The notes beneath the pieces were generated by a model. That model did no database searches. It was not told the origin of the DNA and was given only the letters and a program-made list of their open reading frames with translations. Below, piece by piece: positions 24,201 to 34,743 of a DNA stretch of 64,000 nucleotides; positions within the stretch are counted from its first letter, which is position 1; each line of letters opens with the position of its first letter. The position numbers and the translations under genes are program-made. Origin of the DNA: Telopea speciosissima (lineage: Eukaryota > Streptophyta > Magnoliopsida > Proteales > Proteaceae); the NCBI RefSeq assembly GCF_018873765.1, contig NC_057918.1, positions 8,564,862-8,628,861 on the forward strand. Direction: 5' to 3'.

Positions 24201-26584
24201 ACAATCATAAATAAGGAGGGTGGTATAGAGGATGGTGTTTCACACATAATTAAAGTGGGATGGATGAAATGGAGAGGTGCGTCCAGAGTGTTGTGTGATT
24301 GTTATATTCCTTTAAAACTTAAAGGAAAATCTACAAGACAATCGTACGACCGGCTATAATGTATAGGGCGGAATGTTGAGTAGTTAAGAAATGTGATATA
24401 GATGAAATAAGTGTAACCGAGATGAGGATGCTGAGATGGATGTGCAGTAAAACTAGGAAGGATAAAGTTAGGAATCACCTTATTATGGCTGAGTTGGGAG
24501 TTGTCCCGATACATGACAAGCTGCGAGAAAGTCGTTTGAGATGGCATGACCATGTTCAAAGGCAGCCTTGGGATGCCCTAGTACGGAGGAGGGATCTGAT
24601 CCAGATCGAAGGAGCCGAAAGAGGTAGGGGCAGGCTGAAAATGACCCTGGGAGATGTAGAGAGGAAAGACGTGTATGGTTTAGGTCTTGTATCAAGAATG
24701 ACCCCGAATAGAGCCATTGGAGGGCAAGGATTCATGTAGCCAAGCCTGGTTAGGTGGAATTTTGCAGAGTGGCTGTGTTCCATGCATTGCAATTGTTTTA
24801 TTTATTTTCTTTGGCTTTGAACGGATCCATGTATCCGACCCCATTTAGTTGGGATAAGGCTTCGTTGTTGTTTGTTGTTGTTTTTTATGAAAACTAAAAT
24901 TCAGAGCAAACTAGTTCACATAGAGCAGTCCAAGAAAAGAATATAGCGTACTTAAACTTGTAAAGTAATACTGATTTAGCCTAATACCCAAAACTTCTAA
25001 AACTCCACTACCAAAATTTAACCCTTTACACACTCCTAGAAGTAATAAGACAGAATCTAGTCAAAAACATAAAAGATTAATTACTCATTTACTTTTTAAT
25101 GGGTAAGTAAATTTTATTGATTAAGAAGAGGAAATATACAGCCAAGTGCACCAGAAGTACAAAAAAAAGCCTCACGAACAACTTTGTCATCGACGAAGGA
25201 GCCCAAAAGTACAAAACTACAAACCCATCCTAAAGAAACTGGTAAACACAAATATGTATATTCCCTTTCAGCCGGATAACTCCTAGCTATCTCATCCCCT
25301 AGGAGAGGTAACTAGATTTAGGTCTTTATCAGAAGAAGTTTCAACATCTTGGCTGAATCAATGTTATACCTTGATAATTAGAGTTTGGAGCTCTGAAAGT
25401 TTCAGAAGAAACACCTAAACCAAGAAGCTTTGATGAACCAATTCAAAACTTGACTCATGTTCAGAGCAGAATTTCACCATTCAGGGAACCTTGAGTTTTT
25501 GTGGCTTCAATTAAGCTAATTAGTAAGCTCCAAGTAGAAGACTGATAAGATACATCAAACCAACCAATCGACCGTTGAAAATGTTTTCTCATCCCACCTA
25601 ATTCCAAATTAGCAAGTTATCAAGAGCAGGCACACAACCAGCAGGACAATCTGCAATATTAAGGTTATACTCTATAATAACATAAGGAAAGGAGGAAACA
25701 ATATACTTTCTTTTGGGCCATGAAACTCAACGTTGAATTCAGTAATTCCATCATTGATCGGCTCCACAGTATAGTCACTCATCATCCTATATAACATGAC
25801 AGAAGAAAGTTATAAGCACATAAAAAATTCAGCAGCCTAAATATACAATGCTCAAATGTGACTGGACAAACTTCACAAGGCATCCTTTTGGGACTAGAAT
25901 GTGGGGTGTTTCTCAAATACAAAACAGAAATATAAATGCTATAGGACTCATTGATTGAGCTGATATTGGGACCTAACTTGGTTGATGATTTGTTCAAACA
26001 CCTAACAAAGTGGTACAGGTAAGATCTGAAAGTATTTAGGGGCATACATAAGCATAAATGCCACTGTCCAGTTATGACATATAGGGTGCACAAGTTTGAT
26101 TCCTAGACATTCTCCTTTGATTTTTGCTCTTCTGAATTTTTTTTCTTCTAATTTGAATAATCAATTTCCCCTTCTTTCAGCGGATCGTTTATGGAGAGTA
26201 TTTATTTGCTACTGCAAGAATCACTTGGGATCTGTATGGTTCAAAGTGAAGCAAAGGAAAGGGAAATTTAAAAATAATAATAATAAAATAAAAAAATTTC
26301 CAATCATTACCAACAATGATTGTGTAAACAACTCAAGAATTTTCTAAATAGTAGCTAAAATTTGCTTCACTTTTCAACCAATGTCCTTGGCTTTAGTCAC
26401 TTACACAGTCATGGTTACACTTAAAGAAGTTCTATTTCCTTTTTAAACTTCTCTTCATTTCCCTTTACTTGCAACCAGGCAGAATCCTAAAGGATAAGAA
26501 GTTACTCAAGAAAGAATATAAAATTATTATGGAAACTTACAGCTTCATGACATCCATATCTCTCCTCTTGCTTGGAGAAGACAT
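12223..26584 (-). CDS. UBC4: ubiquitin-conjugating enzyme E2, UBC4/5/6 (UBE2H/Ubc8-like) type, six exons
   Basis: Coding exons on the minus strand are 26541-26584, 25707-25786, 13396-13510, 13006-13058, 12510-12638 and 12223-12356. They total 555 nt and encode 184 residues, and all five introns have GT-AG ends with frame kept. The protein starts [14 protein letters not shown]. It has the E2 core with H74-P75-N76 and catalytic Cys85 in [17 protein letters not shown], then [20 protein letters not shown]. It ends in a Ser/Asp-rich acidic tail and GHPDP, as in Arabidopsis UBC4-6 (about 183-187 residues). E2s carry ubiquitin as a thioester and hand it to E3 ligases. The human relative UBE2H and yeast Ubc8 serve the CTLH/GID ligase; transfer of that role to this protein is inference. 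Intron 2 is about 12.2 kb and packed with transposons. Orthology among UBC4, 5 and 6 is not resolved. Confidence 0.93.
14596..14740 (-). pseudogene. nad4: nuclear copy of a mitochondrial nad4 fragment
   Basis: The minus strand reads TTAACCACAGAATTTAGTGA, then TTTCTATGGATTGC, then GTTCATATTTGG and GAAGCTCATGTAGAGGC. In one frame (with a 1-nt shift near 14610-14620) this gives [12 protein letters not shown], IWIAS-like and VHIW-PEAHVEA segments of complex I subunit ND4. It is about 145 bp of a gene that is about 1.5 kb. It has amino-acid changes and a frameshift, so it is a dead insertion. Confidence 0.75.
14742..14775 (+). pseudogene. plastid trnT-GGU-like 3' half
   Basis: AGTCATCGGTTCAAATCCGA, followed by TAAAGGCC, matches the T-arm and acceptor 3' strand of plastid trnT-GGU as I recall it. 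The 5' half is missing, so it cannot be a functional tRNA. It directly adjoins the nad4-like piece. Confidence 0.5.
15092..15427 (-). repeat. 3' LTR of the decayed copia element (336 bp)
   Basis: It starts TGTAGCAGCAGAGAAACC and ends CGTTTAACA on the plus strand (TG...CA). It is directly repeated at 21913-22606 once the two insertions there are removed. Confidence 0.85.
15435..19766 (-). pseudogene. copia gag-pol remnant
   Basis: An ATG at 19766 opens a Gag start ([20 protein letters not shown]) that soon meets a stop. Downstream, broken frames show a zinc-knuckle-like CGKMNH element near 19050 and a protease/pre-integrase region near 18313-18860. Integrase pieces follow at 17756-18061 (FCFDNALEY and NDVTERKNQ). 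Reverse transcriptase pieces lie between 16024 and 17650, and RNase H pieces at 15435-15985 ([29 protein letters not shown]). Many frameshifts and stops make it inactive. A hAT-like element interrupts the reverse transcriptase region. Confidence 0.85.
16606..17360. mobile_element. hAT-like non-autonomous element, CATGGTTT family (755 bp)
   Basis: Ends CAAGGTTTAAAGTATCG and (reverse complement) CATGGTTTAAAGTATCG are inverted repeats. The flanks are CCTCTTCC at 16598-16605 and 17361-17368, a perfect 8-bp target duplication, as for hAT elements. It sits inside the reverse transcriptase remnant of the copia element. Both ends consist of tandem GTATCG / CGATAC words (CGATACGTATCG repeats at 17085-17240 and 17290-17350). 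No transposase frame is visible. Confidence 0.8.
20433..21650. mobile_element. MITE split by a solo-LTR-like insertion
   Basis: CCCAGTTCCCCCAGTACCTG, then TAATAGG, at 20433-20463 is the inverse of the sequence near 21625-21650 (TTATTACAGGCACTGGGGG, AACTGGG). With 20513-21594 removed, a compact inverted-repeat element of about 140 bp remains, related to the MITE at 40641-40762. It lies in the 5' untranslated part of the copia element. Confidence 0.6.
20513..21594 (+). mobile_element. solo LTR-like element (1082 bp)
   Basis: It begins TGATGCAGGTCC and ends GGACTACATCA (TG...CA with a short inverted end) and is flanked by CTCTG at 20508-20512 and 21595-21599. A TATA-like GCTATAAATATAG lies at about 20845. 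No gag or pol sequence lies inside, which fits a solo LTR left by recombination. The host is the MITE at 20433-21650. Confidence 0.75.
22080..22232. mobile_element. Mutator-type MITE (153 bp)
   Basis: GGGAGAAAGAATGCCACCTG at the left pairs with AGGAAAGAGAATGCTACCTG (reverse complement of the right end). The perfect 9-bp flank TTATTTATA occurs at 22071-22079 and 22233-22241, the mark of Mutator-like elements. It shares GTGCGGTGTGCTGCC with the MITE at 49815-49940. Confidence 0.8.
22250..22437 (+). mobile_element. Au-like tRNA-derived SINE
   Basis: It has a box-A-like TTGGCGCAACGGTAAGG, then GTTGCTCCATTGTGACC, box B as GGTTCAAGTC, a body with TACATTATGACCCTCCCC, and a 3' end in CTTTCTTTT. This is the arrangement of the plant Au SINE family. 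No clear target duplication was found. Polymerase III transcription would be expected if intact. Confidence 0.75.
24120..24885 (+). mobile_element. 5'-truncated LINE 3' end
   Basis: Two frames give reverse-transcriptase C-terminal sequence of a plant [44 protein letters not shown], and after a frameshift near 24330 [16 protein letters not shown] and [13 protein letters not shown]. The 3' end has GACCCCATTTAGTTGGGATA, AGGCTT and a TTG-repeat tail (24866-24881), typical of this family. It is inactive and lies in the E2 intron, antisense to the gene. Confidence 0.8.
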
Positions 26585-29210
26585 CTTTATCCTTATATAT
26601 AATCAATCAGTTCTAATCTGTTACCTGCTCATCGAGATGTCAATTTTGTCATAACATTCCATTCCCATTAGATTCGATTTAAGTTCAGGTATAAAATAGC
26701 TAAAATGAGGAAAAGAAGTAACATAGAGAACAAACATGGCGTACCTTTGAATAGATCCACGAAAGTATGACAATTCAAAAGAGAAAAGAAGGCAGCCTCA
26801 CTGTCAGAATATCAAATCTTCTAATGCCCAAAACTAGGAAGAAAATGCATACCAAGCTGCAAGAACTATGTCCAACAATTAGTGGATTAAGACCTTTCAC
26901 AGCGAGATTTAGAAAAGCAATCAAAAGAGGTAAGTATAAACTCCAAAGGACACCTCTCTTGATATCTAAGTTGGTAGGTTACCTACCTACCTGCCCACCC
27001 ACCCCCCACCTCCCCAAAAAAAAAAAACAAAAAAATAAAATAAAAAATCAGTGCATAAGAGTAGAGTAGCTTTGCAAAAATTTATAAAACTTGCAAAAAG
27101 ATCTTCAGCTATAACAGTTAACACTAACAGAAGCTAACCACATAAATCCAAAGCATAATTTCACACATATAGAAAGACTCAGGGGTAGAAATTGTTACCA
27201 TCTCACCAAACTTTTCACATTTCCTATATCTAGGACCGGGCCCTTGTTTGAAGAACAGGTTGGGCTCCTCTGTCTCCTTTTCAGTTTAGATGTTGTATAG
27301 AGTGGAGCTCTCCACTCTACTACAGATGTGAGTCAATTACAATTTTCTTTATTTAATCGTTTATGGGAAGAAAAAAGGTTCAACATCAGCATGTACACAC
27401 ACTAACTACCAACTCACCAAACTTTTAACATTTCCCATATCTAGGACCGGGCCCTTGTTTGTAGAACAGGTTGGGCTCCTCTGTCTCTTTTCCAGTTTAG
27501 ATGTTGTATATAGTGGAGCTCTCCACTCTACTACAGATGTGAGTCAATTATAAGTTTCTTCATTTAATCATTTATGGGAAGAAAAAAGGTTCATCATCAG
27601 GATGCATACACACTAAGACAAGAACATCTACAGATTAATCTGTTGATCACCAAAGAAATCTTCCCCCTCCACAATCAATGAAAGAAATGAAAAATACTAA
27701 CCCATGGTCAGGGATTAGATTAAATATCAAATTTCAAACATAATTTTGGGTATCATAAGATGTGCCAGAGAGTATTCTATTCTCTAAGTAAGCAAAATAC
27801 AATCTGGCCTCATATGGAGATGCATGGACCATGTGACATGAGCAATGTCACAAAACTGCTAAAGAAGCACATGGAGAAAACTTGTGACACTTGACAAAAC
27901 AAGTTGTAGGGAAAAAAAATAGAAGAAAAATAAACAAAAAACTGCCTTGGATTAGGACACTTTCAAAACAGTAGGCAGATGATCATATCTGCAAATTCAA
28001 CAAAGCATTAGCAAGCATACAGTAAATAAGTTCTGCAGAGATAGGCACTGTGGAAGTTTCGCTAAACACTTCCAAGTGAAGTCCAAGTAAGGAAGTTAGT
28101 TGATGAATGGAGTGGTGTAATTCACATGTACGTTTAAATCTGGCCCCTTCTCCTTTAGATATTTTTTGTAAGGTGTTCCTTTGAGGACAGATGTGCTTCT
28201 ACCACTGTACCTGAATAAGGTGATATCGCAACTCATTGCAAATCAAGTTGGATTTCCTCCACATTGTTTCCACTGAAGAGAGTGATAAAGAATCAAGACC
28301 AATTAGTTACCCCAAAAATAGCATAAGAGGGAACGCCATTCGAGGATTAAGAATTTCTAATCTGAAATTCACCTAAGGTCTAACAAATATATAGAAGCAG
28401 CGTAAAAGCTTGCCCTGATTAAAAAGAATCAAACTGTAAATATGGGGTATAATTTCTCATAATGGCCGTGCAATGGCTCAGAGGTTCCTTCCAACAACAT
28501 ATATATGGATTAAGAGCTCTTCACAACTTTGAGAACATTACATAAACCTGTGTGTCGCATAGAAACGCCAATTCACGAAGAAACAAGTCTAAAAGTAAAT
28601 CTTACCAAGAAAACCAAAACGAACAGAGAAGGGGAACAATGTTATCTTACATCAAATTCCACATTAAAGCTAAATTCGTTCCTTTTATTATGCCAATATG
28701 GAAAACCGAATCTAATCGCTAAAATAACTAATTCAAAAAGGTCAGAATGAGAGTAAAATCACGCAACTTCTATCGACCCATATCAGCATTTGCTCTAAGT
28801 AAATAAGCTTCAGTTGCAAATTCAGACGTTGTAACATCACAAACGAAAATTTTTAACACAGCGCACAAGAAGCTCAAACAAAATATAACTGAACATTCAA
28901 TCAAATGAACCAAATTGAAGCCAAAAACATTAAAAAAAAAAAAGAAAAAAAGAAAGTTAACCAGATCTAAAGGAAACGAAAAACATATAACGTAAATTAT
29001 CAAATAAAGAAGTTCGAACATAGAGACTAACCAAAACGGTAGAGTTTTCGTCCGATTCTTGTAAGCATACTCTAAGTTTCGAACACTTAGATTTCCAGAA
29101 ACAAAGATCGATGAATGATCGGTGATGGCTTTTTTACGGTGAAAAGATCCCTTCTTTATCGATCAAAGAGGCGTTCGAACCCACACGAAACACAGAGCAG
29201 AGGACAGAGG
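26585..29210 (-). other. 5' untranslated/intronic region of the E2 gene
   Basis: No ATG-led coding exon of the E2 family is expected here, because the N-terminus is complete at 26584. A CT-rich leader-like stretch lies at 29100-29230 downstream of a TATA box, so at least one 5'UTR intron is likely. A GTAAGATTTAC donor-like site at about 28605 is one candidate. Exact leader exons cannot be set from sequence alone. Confidence 0.45.
27202..27623. repeat. tandem duplication, two copies of about 211 bp
   Basis: CTCACCAAACTTTT begins copies at 27202 and 27413. Both contain ATCTAGGACCGGGCCCTTG and the hairpin-forming AGAGTGGAGCTCTCCACTCT (the second with a TAGTGG variant), then TACTACAGATGTGAGTCAAT. 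They differ by few substitutions, so the duplication is fairly recent. It lies upstream of the E2 start codon, in the presumed 5' intron. Confidence 0.85.
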
Positions 29211-29234
29211 GAGACAGAGAGAGAGAGATAAGAG

Positions 29235-29247
29235 ATACTTATAGAGA
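29235..29247 (-). promoter_or_regulatory. TATA box candidate for the E2 gene
   Basis: The minus strand reads CTCTATAAGTATC just upstream of a CT-repeat leader. Transcription would start near 29205-29215. This is an inference from position and motif. Confidence 0.45.
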
Positions 29248-29266
29248 GCACGTCGGCACAATCAGA

Positions 29267-29276
29267 TGCACGTGCA
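29267..29276. promoter_or_regulatory. palindromic G-box upstream of the E2 gene
   Basis: TGCACGTGCA is a perfect palindrome with a CACGTG core, about 25 bp upstream of the TATA candidate. A further ACGT core (GCACGTCGG) lies at 29248-29256. G-boxes bind plant bZIP and bHLH factors. Use here is not shown. Confidence 0.45.
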
Positions 29277-29280
29277 GAAG

Positions 29281-30206
29281 TAAAAATTAAAATTAAAGGA
29301 TGGTTTGCGTGTCATGCAAACGGCAAACCCACTTATGTCGTTAGGAGAATGAACGACAGCTGATGATGATCCTAATTCCTAAGCTGTTTCAAAAAATGGG
29401 ATCGGAAATATCGGACGATTTTCACTCAGAACTGACCCTGTCAATTTCCAATTAACCCCGATTCATTTGTACCGAGTCAAACTGTGTTAGACAAGACCAG
29501 GACGAATCCTGTTGATTCCAACCAAGCGTAACCGATTAATGGCCAACTCCGTATGATTCCGTGATGATTCGAATCGAACATCCCAGAATCGATGGGGACT
29601 TATCTCTTCACCTCTTTCTGGTCCGGAAATAATTTAATGAGACCGGTTTCTAGTCTCTCATCTCCATCTATAAGCTCCAAGGGTGTTAAATAGTTGGTTC
29701 GGTTTGTTTGGGTCGGTTTTTTTTTTGGCATATTATGGTTTTTAGATGGTTTTATAGGTCGGTTCGGTCTTTTAACAGTTTCTAACTCATAATCAATATC
29801 AAACCGATAAGGAGTTCGGTCGATCGATCAGTTTTGATTTATCTGGTCAATTTCATCGATCCAATTGGAATGGTTTGATTTTTGACACCCTTACATGAAA
29901 GTGTCCAACACTCAAATGATCAAAGAACTATACTTAGACATATCCCCCCTAGAAGCCCTTTAGCATGTGGCTATTAATTCACAATTTGGTACACACCTAC
30001 CTTATATCAATCTCAATATTTTTAAGAAAGGTGAGACCACTTGAATAACCAGATCATTTTAAAAATGAGGGAAAAATTATTCCAACTATGCGGCTATACA
30101 ATTGAAATGAATCATCAAATTTAATATATATTGTCAGAAATTATATCTATCCAATAATCAAAATGCAAGATTATTTTCTTTTCAAATGGTAAAATATAGA
30201 TGTGTA
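29281..30206. other. intergenic DNA between the E2 promoter and the LINE
   Basis: No gene is supported. Positions 29390-29610 are rich in GATTCGAATCG-like words. A repeat with inverted ends lies at 29681-29890. Confidence 0.5.
29681..29890. repeat. GGGTGT...ACACCC inverted-end repeat
   Basis: The left end GGGTGTTAAATAG pairs with the right end TTTTTGACACCC. The body is rich in GGTTCGGTTTG / AAACCGA words. Related material lies at 41274-41772. It resembles a MITE, but no target duplication is visible. Confidence 0.5.
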
Positions 30207-31396
30207 TCAAGAGCCCCTTGAAATCAAGTAAGTGGGTGTTGGAAATGGAGGACTACAAGGCAAAGGAGCATGCGAAGGAGAAAGAAAAACCCTAATGAGC
30301 GGAGTTTACCACGGAGGATTCTCCCTCTCTTTTAGCCGGAATCTCGGTTCCTTCGGCTAAATCTTTGGTCTCCGTTTGGTTTTTCCTTGCATGCACCACC
30401 TATCATCACCGGTCCCTCAATCCTACTGGTTTTCTAATCGGTGGTCATAAGTCTCATCATGTGCTCTCTACTGGTTCGCCTCTGATCCTCTTACCTTGCT
30501 CCTCGGTGGTTATCTGGTGTCTGAGACTAGGGGTCTCTGAAGCAGCATGAAGGAGTTTCCAATTTCAGAATTGCACTGATCGAGGACCTATTTGATTATC
30601 TCCTTGCATCACCTTTTTTTTTTTTTTCATAAAAACCTTGCATCACCTTACCTTAAGGATCCTTGCGCATGGAAAAGATATTTGGATATGGTATTTCCCT
30701 CTGCTAGCCAATTAATTTTTTAAACTATTCATGGGGATGGCGAATCTGAGGTATGCCTCTTCTTTAGCCTATCAGCTATGAGTTTAGTGCCTTCACTCTG
30801 ATGTGCTTTCAGATCTTTGCATGTTTCTTTCTCCGTTGGTCTTCTCTTTAGTGACTGATTTGCTGCATGATGGTTTTGCAACTTGTTCTTCTCTCTTATC
30901 TATGCTGCCTTAGCCTATGGTTGTGTTTAGATTTCTGGTTTTGTTATGATTGTCTCTTAGCTTCTATATGTTATGATTATGGCTATGGTTCTATGCTTAA
31001 TGTGATGTATGGGAGATGGTACCCTCTCGTTGAAGAGTTCTGTTATTTAAGGGTTGTGTGTGAAGTTTGGATTGAATCCTCGACAGTCCTTAATCTCACC
31101 CTCTCTGGATTTTCGGATTCTGTGACTGAGTTGTGCTTAGTTCAGTTGCTTCATAGCATGCAGCCTCCCTCTCCGTTCTCTTCTCGTACCGTGATGGGTG
31201 ATAATACTGGTACTCATCTCTTAGCTGAACAATTAGCTAAGGACTTTGCAACGAAGCTTGATCTACCGGATCGACCTACACCTTCGGTGCGTGTTTCAGA
31301 GACCAGTATGATGAATGCAAAAACCAGTCTGCAGTTCTCTCTTGTGGGTTGGATCATGAACAAGGTCCCAATTTCTCTATTGGAACTGAAGGCTAT

Positions 31397-34348
31397 TGTA
31401 AGTACCATGGTCCTTAGGACGCGGGTTCCTTAGCCTCTTGACGACAAAGATTGACTTCGATGAATAACGGCGTATCATTCCGATATATCATCATGGGGAT
31501 TAGAATCATGCTTTATAAAGAAATGGAGTCGCCACCTAAGATTAGGGCTTAGGACCCAATGGGTGTAGCTCCATCCAGGTTTAGCGGAAAGGGCTACGTG
31601 ATTTCATATAGTCTGGTCAGACATTCAGGGTAAGTAGTCAGGTTACGAGAGTGGGAAGGTGTTAGACACCCACCTCGCCCGGATAAATCGATCTTTCTAC
31701 TAGATACTGGTTTTCGAATATTCTCCCTTAATAATATATCATATACTAACATATAAGGCTAAGTTATGATGCACTAATTTTGACAAAGAAAGAAAAAATC
31801 ATTTATTATGTATACTAAACGAGTTGCTTTAATTGTCTATATTATGCCCAAAAAAATGAGAGGGAAAAAGACAGATACCTATCTAGAAATGCAAGAAATA
31901 AATGAAAGCGCACCCAGGGCGAAATATGTGATGTCCTACGGCTCAGGTGGAGACGGACGATCAACTTGTCTCTTTCTTGTCGGATAGAATGAGGTTATAC
32001 GAGATGAGTTTTGTCACTCAGACTTCTGGCAGAGTAACGGTTATATAAGAGATTCTCGTTATCTGTATACAGACAGAATAACGGCTGTGAAGGGGTTTTT
32101 CGTTATCCATACATTGATGGGATAACAATACCTAAGAGCAAAATCGCTCTATGTTTGGATGGGTAACCGAAGGATCTACCCAGGTCGAAGAACTCCTCTC
32201 ACTCACATACTCATGAGGAAAAGACGGGGAAAAAGAGGGTGAAAAGGGGGCAAAATAAGCCCTAGAGGGTTTCCTTACTCGAGAAAAGCTTTTTGAAATG
32301 AGGGAGGGGGACCCTCCTATGTATAGGGAGGGGGTGTTGGACAAGTGTGTGTCCATCAAACCCGGTTCGGTCCGGTTCAACCCGGTTCACCTTTGTATTG
32401 AACATTTATACATTTTAGTTTAATATTGTCACATGCGATATAAACTTTTTGAGCATTATGTGTCCGTAAGTTATACTTAAAATGGTAGTCACGACTAGGG
32501 TTTGGGCTGGGCACCCTTATCATATGGTCGTCGCATTGGGTATGCCTAGACATGTGATGTCAGGGTACGAATGCGAGTGCTCACATGTTTGATGTGTGCA
32601 TTGGCGAAGAATCTACTTTGTCGATTCCCTCATGTATTACTGCCAGATGTAGGAAGGGATAGACATGTGTCACCGACACCCTGTACCTGAGGGAACCCTG
32701 TCACTGCAAAATGTGATCGCATTCTTTGTTTCATCAATGACTGAGACTCAAGTGAGTCAAAGTCGGTGTTCTGGGAATGCGTGAACACTTTGTGAGTGAA
32801 GGAGTTATCCAACACGGTCACCACTGCCCGATTGGGGAACACCAAGATAGAGACGTACTGCAGTGCATGGTCGGATCGGACTGGATCCAGTACCATTTTG
32901 GAAATGGTTTTGCAAAATTTATTTTACATAAAATGATACATTATTTATAGTTATTTCAAATAAAGTGTTTTATCGAGTTTTACGGGACCCGATCGGATGC
33001 ACAGATGCTCTTATATGGACATGTACTATGGATTGGGGTTTGGCAATACATGTGTACATGCCCTAGATTCCATAATGATGGTGTTGATTAGTGGGGGGGT
33101 TGTATGTGATAAATTGTTATCATATAGGGAGTTATTTGGAATTTACTAATTTAATTGGCTCTTTATTTAATTAATGGATTTGGTGCTAATTGTAATTATC
33201 CATTAATAATTAAATAAAGAATCTAATTAATACTTTCCCTATTAGATTCTCGCTTCTTTCACTGTGTAGCACTTTGAGTTTAAACAGAATCGCTAAGCGA
33301 GAGAGAGAGAGTCAGACTCTCACTAAGGCTCTATTAAATCTATCTAGGATTTAATTAAACCTTATTATTATAAATAGGGGACCATAAAACGCAGAAGAAG
33401 AAGCTCTCCATGTTTTTGGAGCAGACACTCTCTCTCCTACATTTTTGGTTTCTCTCTCTCTCTCTTGTGATCTCTCTTCTTCTTCTTGCTTCTCTCACCT
33501 GTGTTTGAGAGTTAGGGTTTGTGAAACCCTAGATCTGTGCTGAGGAGTTTGAGGGCATCTGGGATTGGCGTGTAGAACCATGGTAGCACCATTGGAGGTT
33601 CAGATCTGTTTGCTTGGAGCGCTCATTGGAGGAAGAACCACTGTCTATTGGAGGAGCAACTCTTGAGGCTCACCAGGTTAGCAGTTCTTTATTAATTCCT
33701 TCTGTTCATTGATTATTAATATTTATGGGATGCGAAAGAAACTCGAATCAATTAATTTCCACTGCGCATTCGAGTATGGGATGGATCCCTCTTGCCATGT
33801 GATGGACTAGAGACGAATTTCTCCGTCCCTATTGTGATAATTAATTTTATGGAATGCAATAGAGAAGGAGAAACCCTAATAGGGATGCACCAGGGTTCCC
33901 ATGGGCGACCATGGGAAACCCTAAAATTAAAATGGGGCACCCATGGGACACCATGGGCTAACCCAGGGCGTGCAAAACCCTAAAGATAAATATCTTGGTC
34001 TCCCTAGGGAACCATGGTTTGATCCCTGGACCGTTGTTTGGCCAACAGGGGGGACCCTCACCCTTGGCCGGATAAGCCCTCCACGGCGCCGTGGGGGACT
34101 TTTCCATGATCCATGGGTGACGTCAGCAGACTGATGTCACACCCCTTCATGGCGCGGACTACCGTGGTAGGGGAGGGTGAGCAGTACCTCCTTCAGCGTT
34201 TAGTAAAAGGGTCTGATAAGTCATTTTAGGGATGTTAGGGTGACTTGGTTCAGATGTAGGGACAAGAGTCCTTCTTGAGAGAGATATCGATGTCTGTCCG
34301 TGTCCTGTTGTCATCATCGCCGGGGGGTGACAAAATTCAGCGTCTACA
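31397..34348. mobile_element. LTR element (likely solo LTR) inside LINE ORF1, itself interrupted
   Basis: It starts TGTAAGTACCATGG and ends GCGTCTACA (TG...CA) and is flanked by GCTAT at 31392-31396 and 34349-34353. Without the inner insertion 32335-34047 and one copy of its duplication it is about 1.23 kb. No gag or pol is present. The minus-strand end TGTAGACGCTGAATTTTGTC is, in my memory, like the LTR start of a plant Ty3-type element. That assignment is weak. Confidence 0.75.
32335..34047. mobile_element. inner solo-LTR-like element (1713 bp)
   Basis: It begins TGTTGGACAAG and ends TTTGGCCAACA, with TGTTGG/CCAACA as perfect 6-bp inverted ends. It is flanked by GGGGG at 32330-32334 and 34048-34052. 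The G-tract makes the duplication less informative than a mixed sequence. A TATAAATAGGGG promoter-like motif at about 33370 precedes a CT-rich stretch, as in many copia LTRs. No coding remnant is seen. Confidence 0.65.
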
Positions 34349-34743
34349 GCTATGTTTAATAAGGCTGGCCGTAGTTCTAAAGCCAATAATCAGAAAATGA
34401 AAGGTTCGATGCCTACTCAAGAGGTGCAATCACCTCACCAAGGCTCATTGACTCATGTACAATCCCAAGCCTTTCCACGTTTGGGTAGCATGTGGCCCTC
34501 AGCTACATCTGGCATCACTCTAGCAGGTCAGTCGATCTTACGTGGGGCATTCCTTGGGGGTTTGCGTCCTATTTTGCCTCTGAAAAGGCCGCTTCTAATT
34601 GAGGAACATGACCCACTCACTCTGCAGCTGTTCCCTCCAGGGGAGGGAGAGCCATCGAAGAAAGCAAGAGTTGAATCCACTTCAGCTATGATACTTGACA
34701 CTGAGGCACTGGTGACCGGCCAGAATAGGTCACCCAGTGAGAA

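Larger units (their letters stand above)
13511..25706 (-). other. 12.2-kb intron 2 of the E2 gene, filled with nested insertions
   Basis: The donor is GAAA|GTATAT at 25706 and the acceptor TTTCTTACAG at 13511. The intron contains a split SINE (14349-14838), a decayed copia element (15092-22606) with further insertions, and a LINE 3' end (24120-24885). Roughly 8.8 kb of the 12.2 kb is identifiable transposon or organelle-like DNA. The stretches 13511-14348, 22612-24119 and 24886-25706 show nothing recognisable. Confidence 0.85.

Noticed and set aside
33752..34134. Short open frames on both strands near 33.8-34.1 kb
   Set aside because: They lie inside the two nested LTR elements and consist of CCATGGG-rich sequence without any family match.
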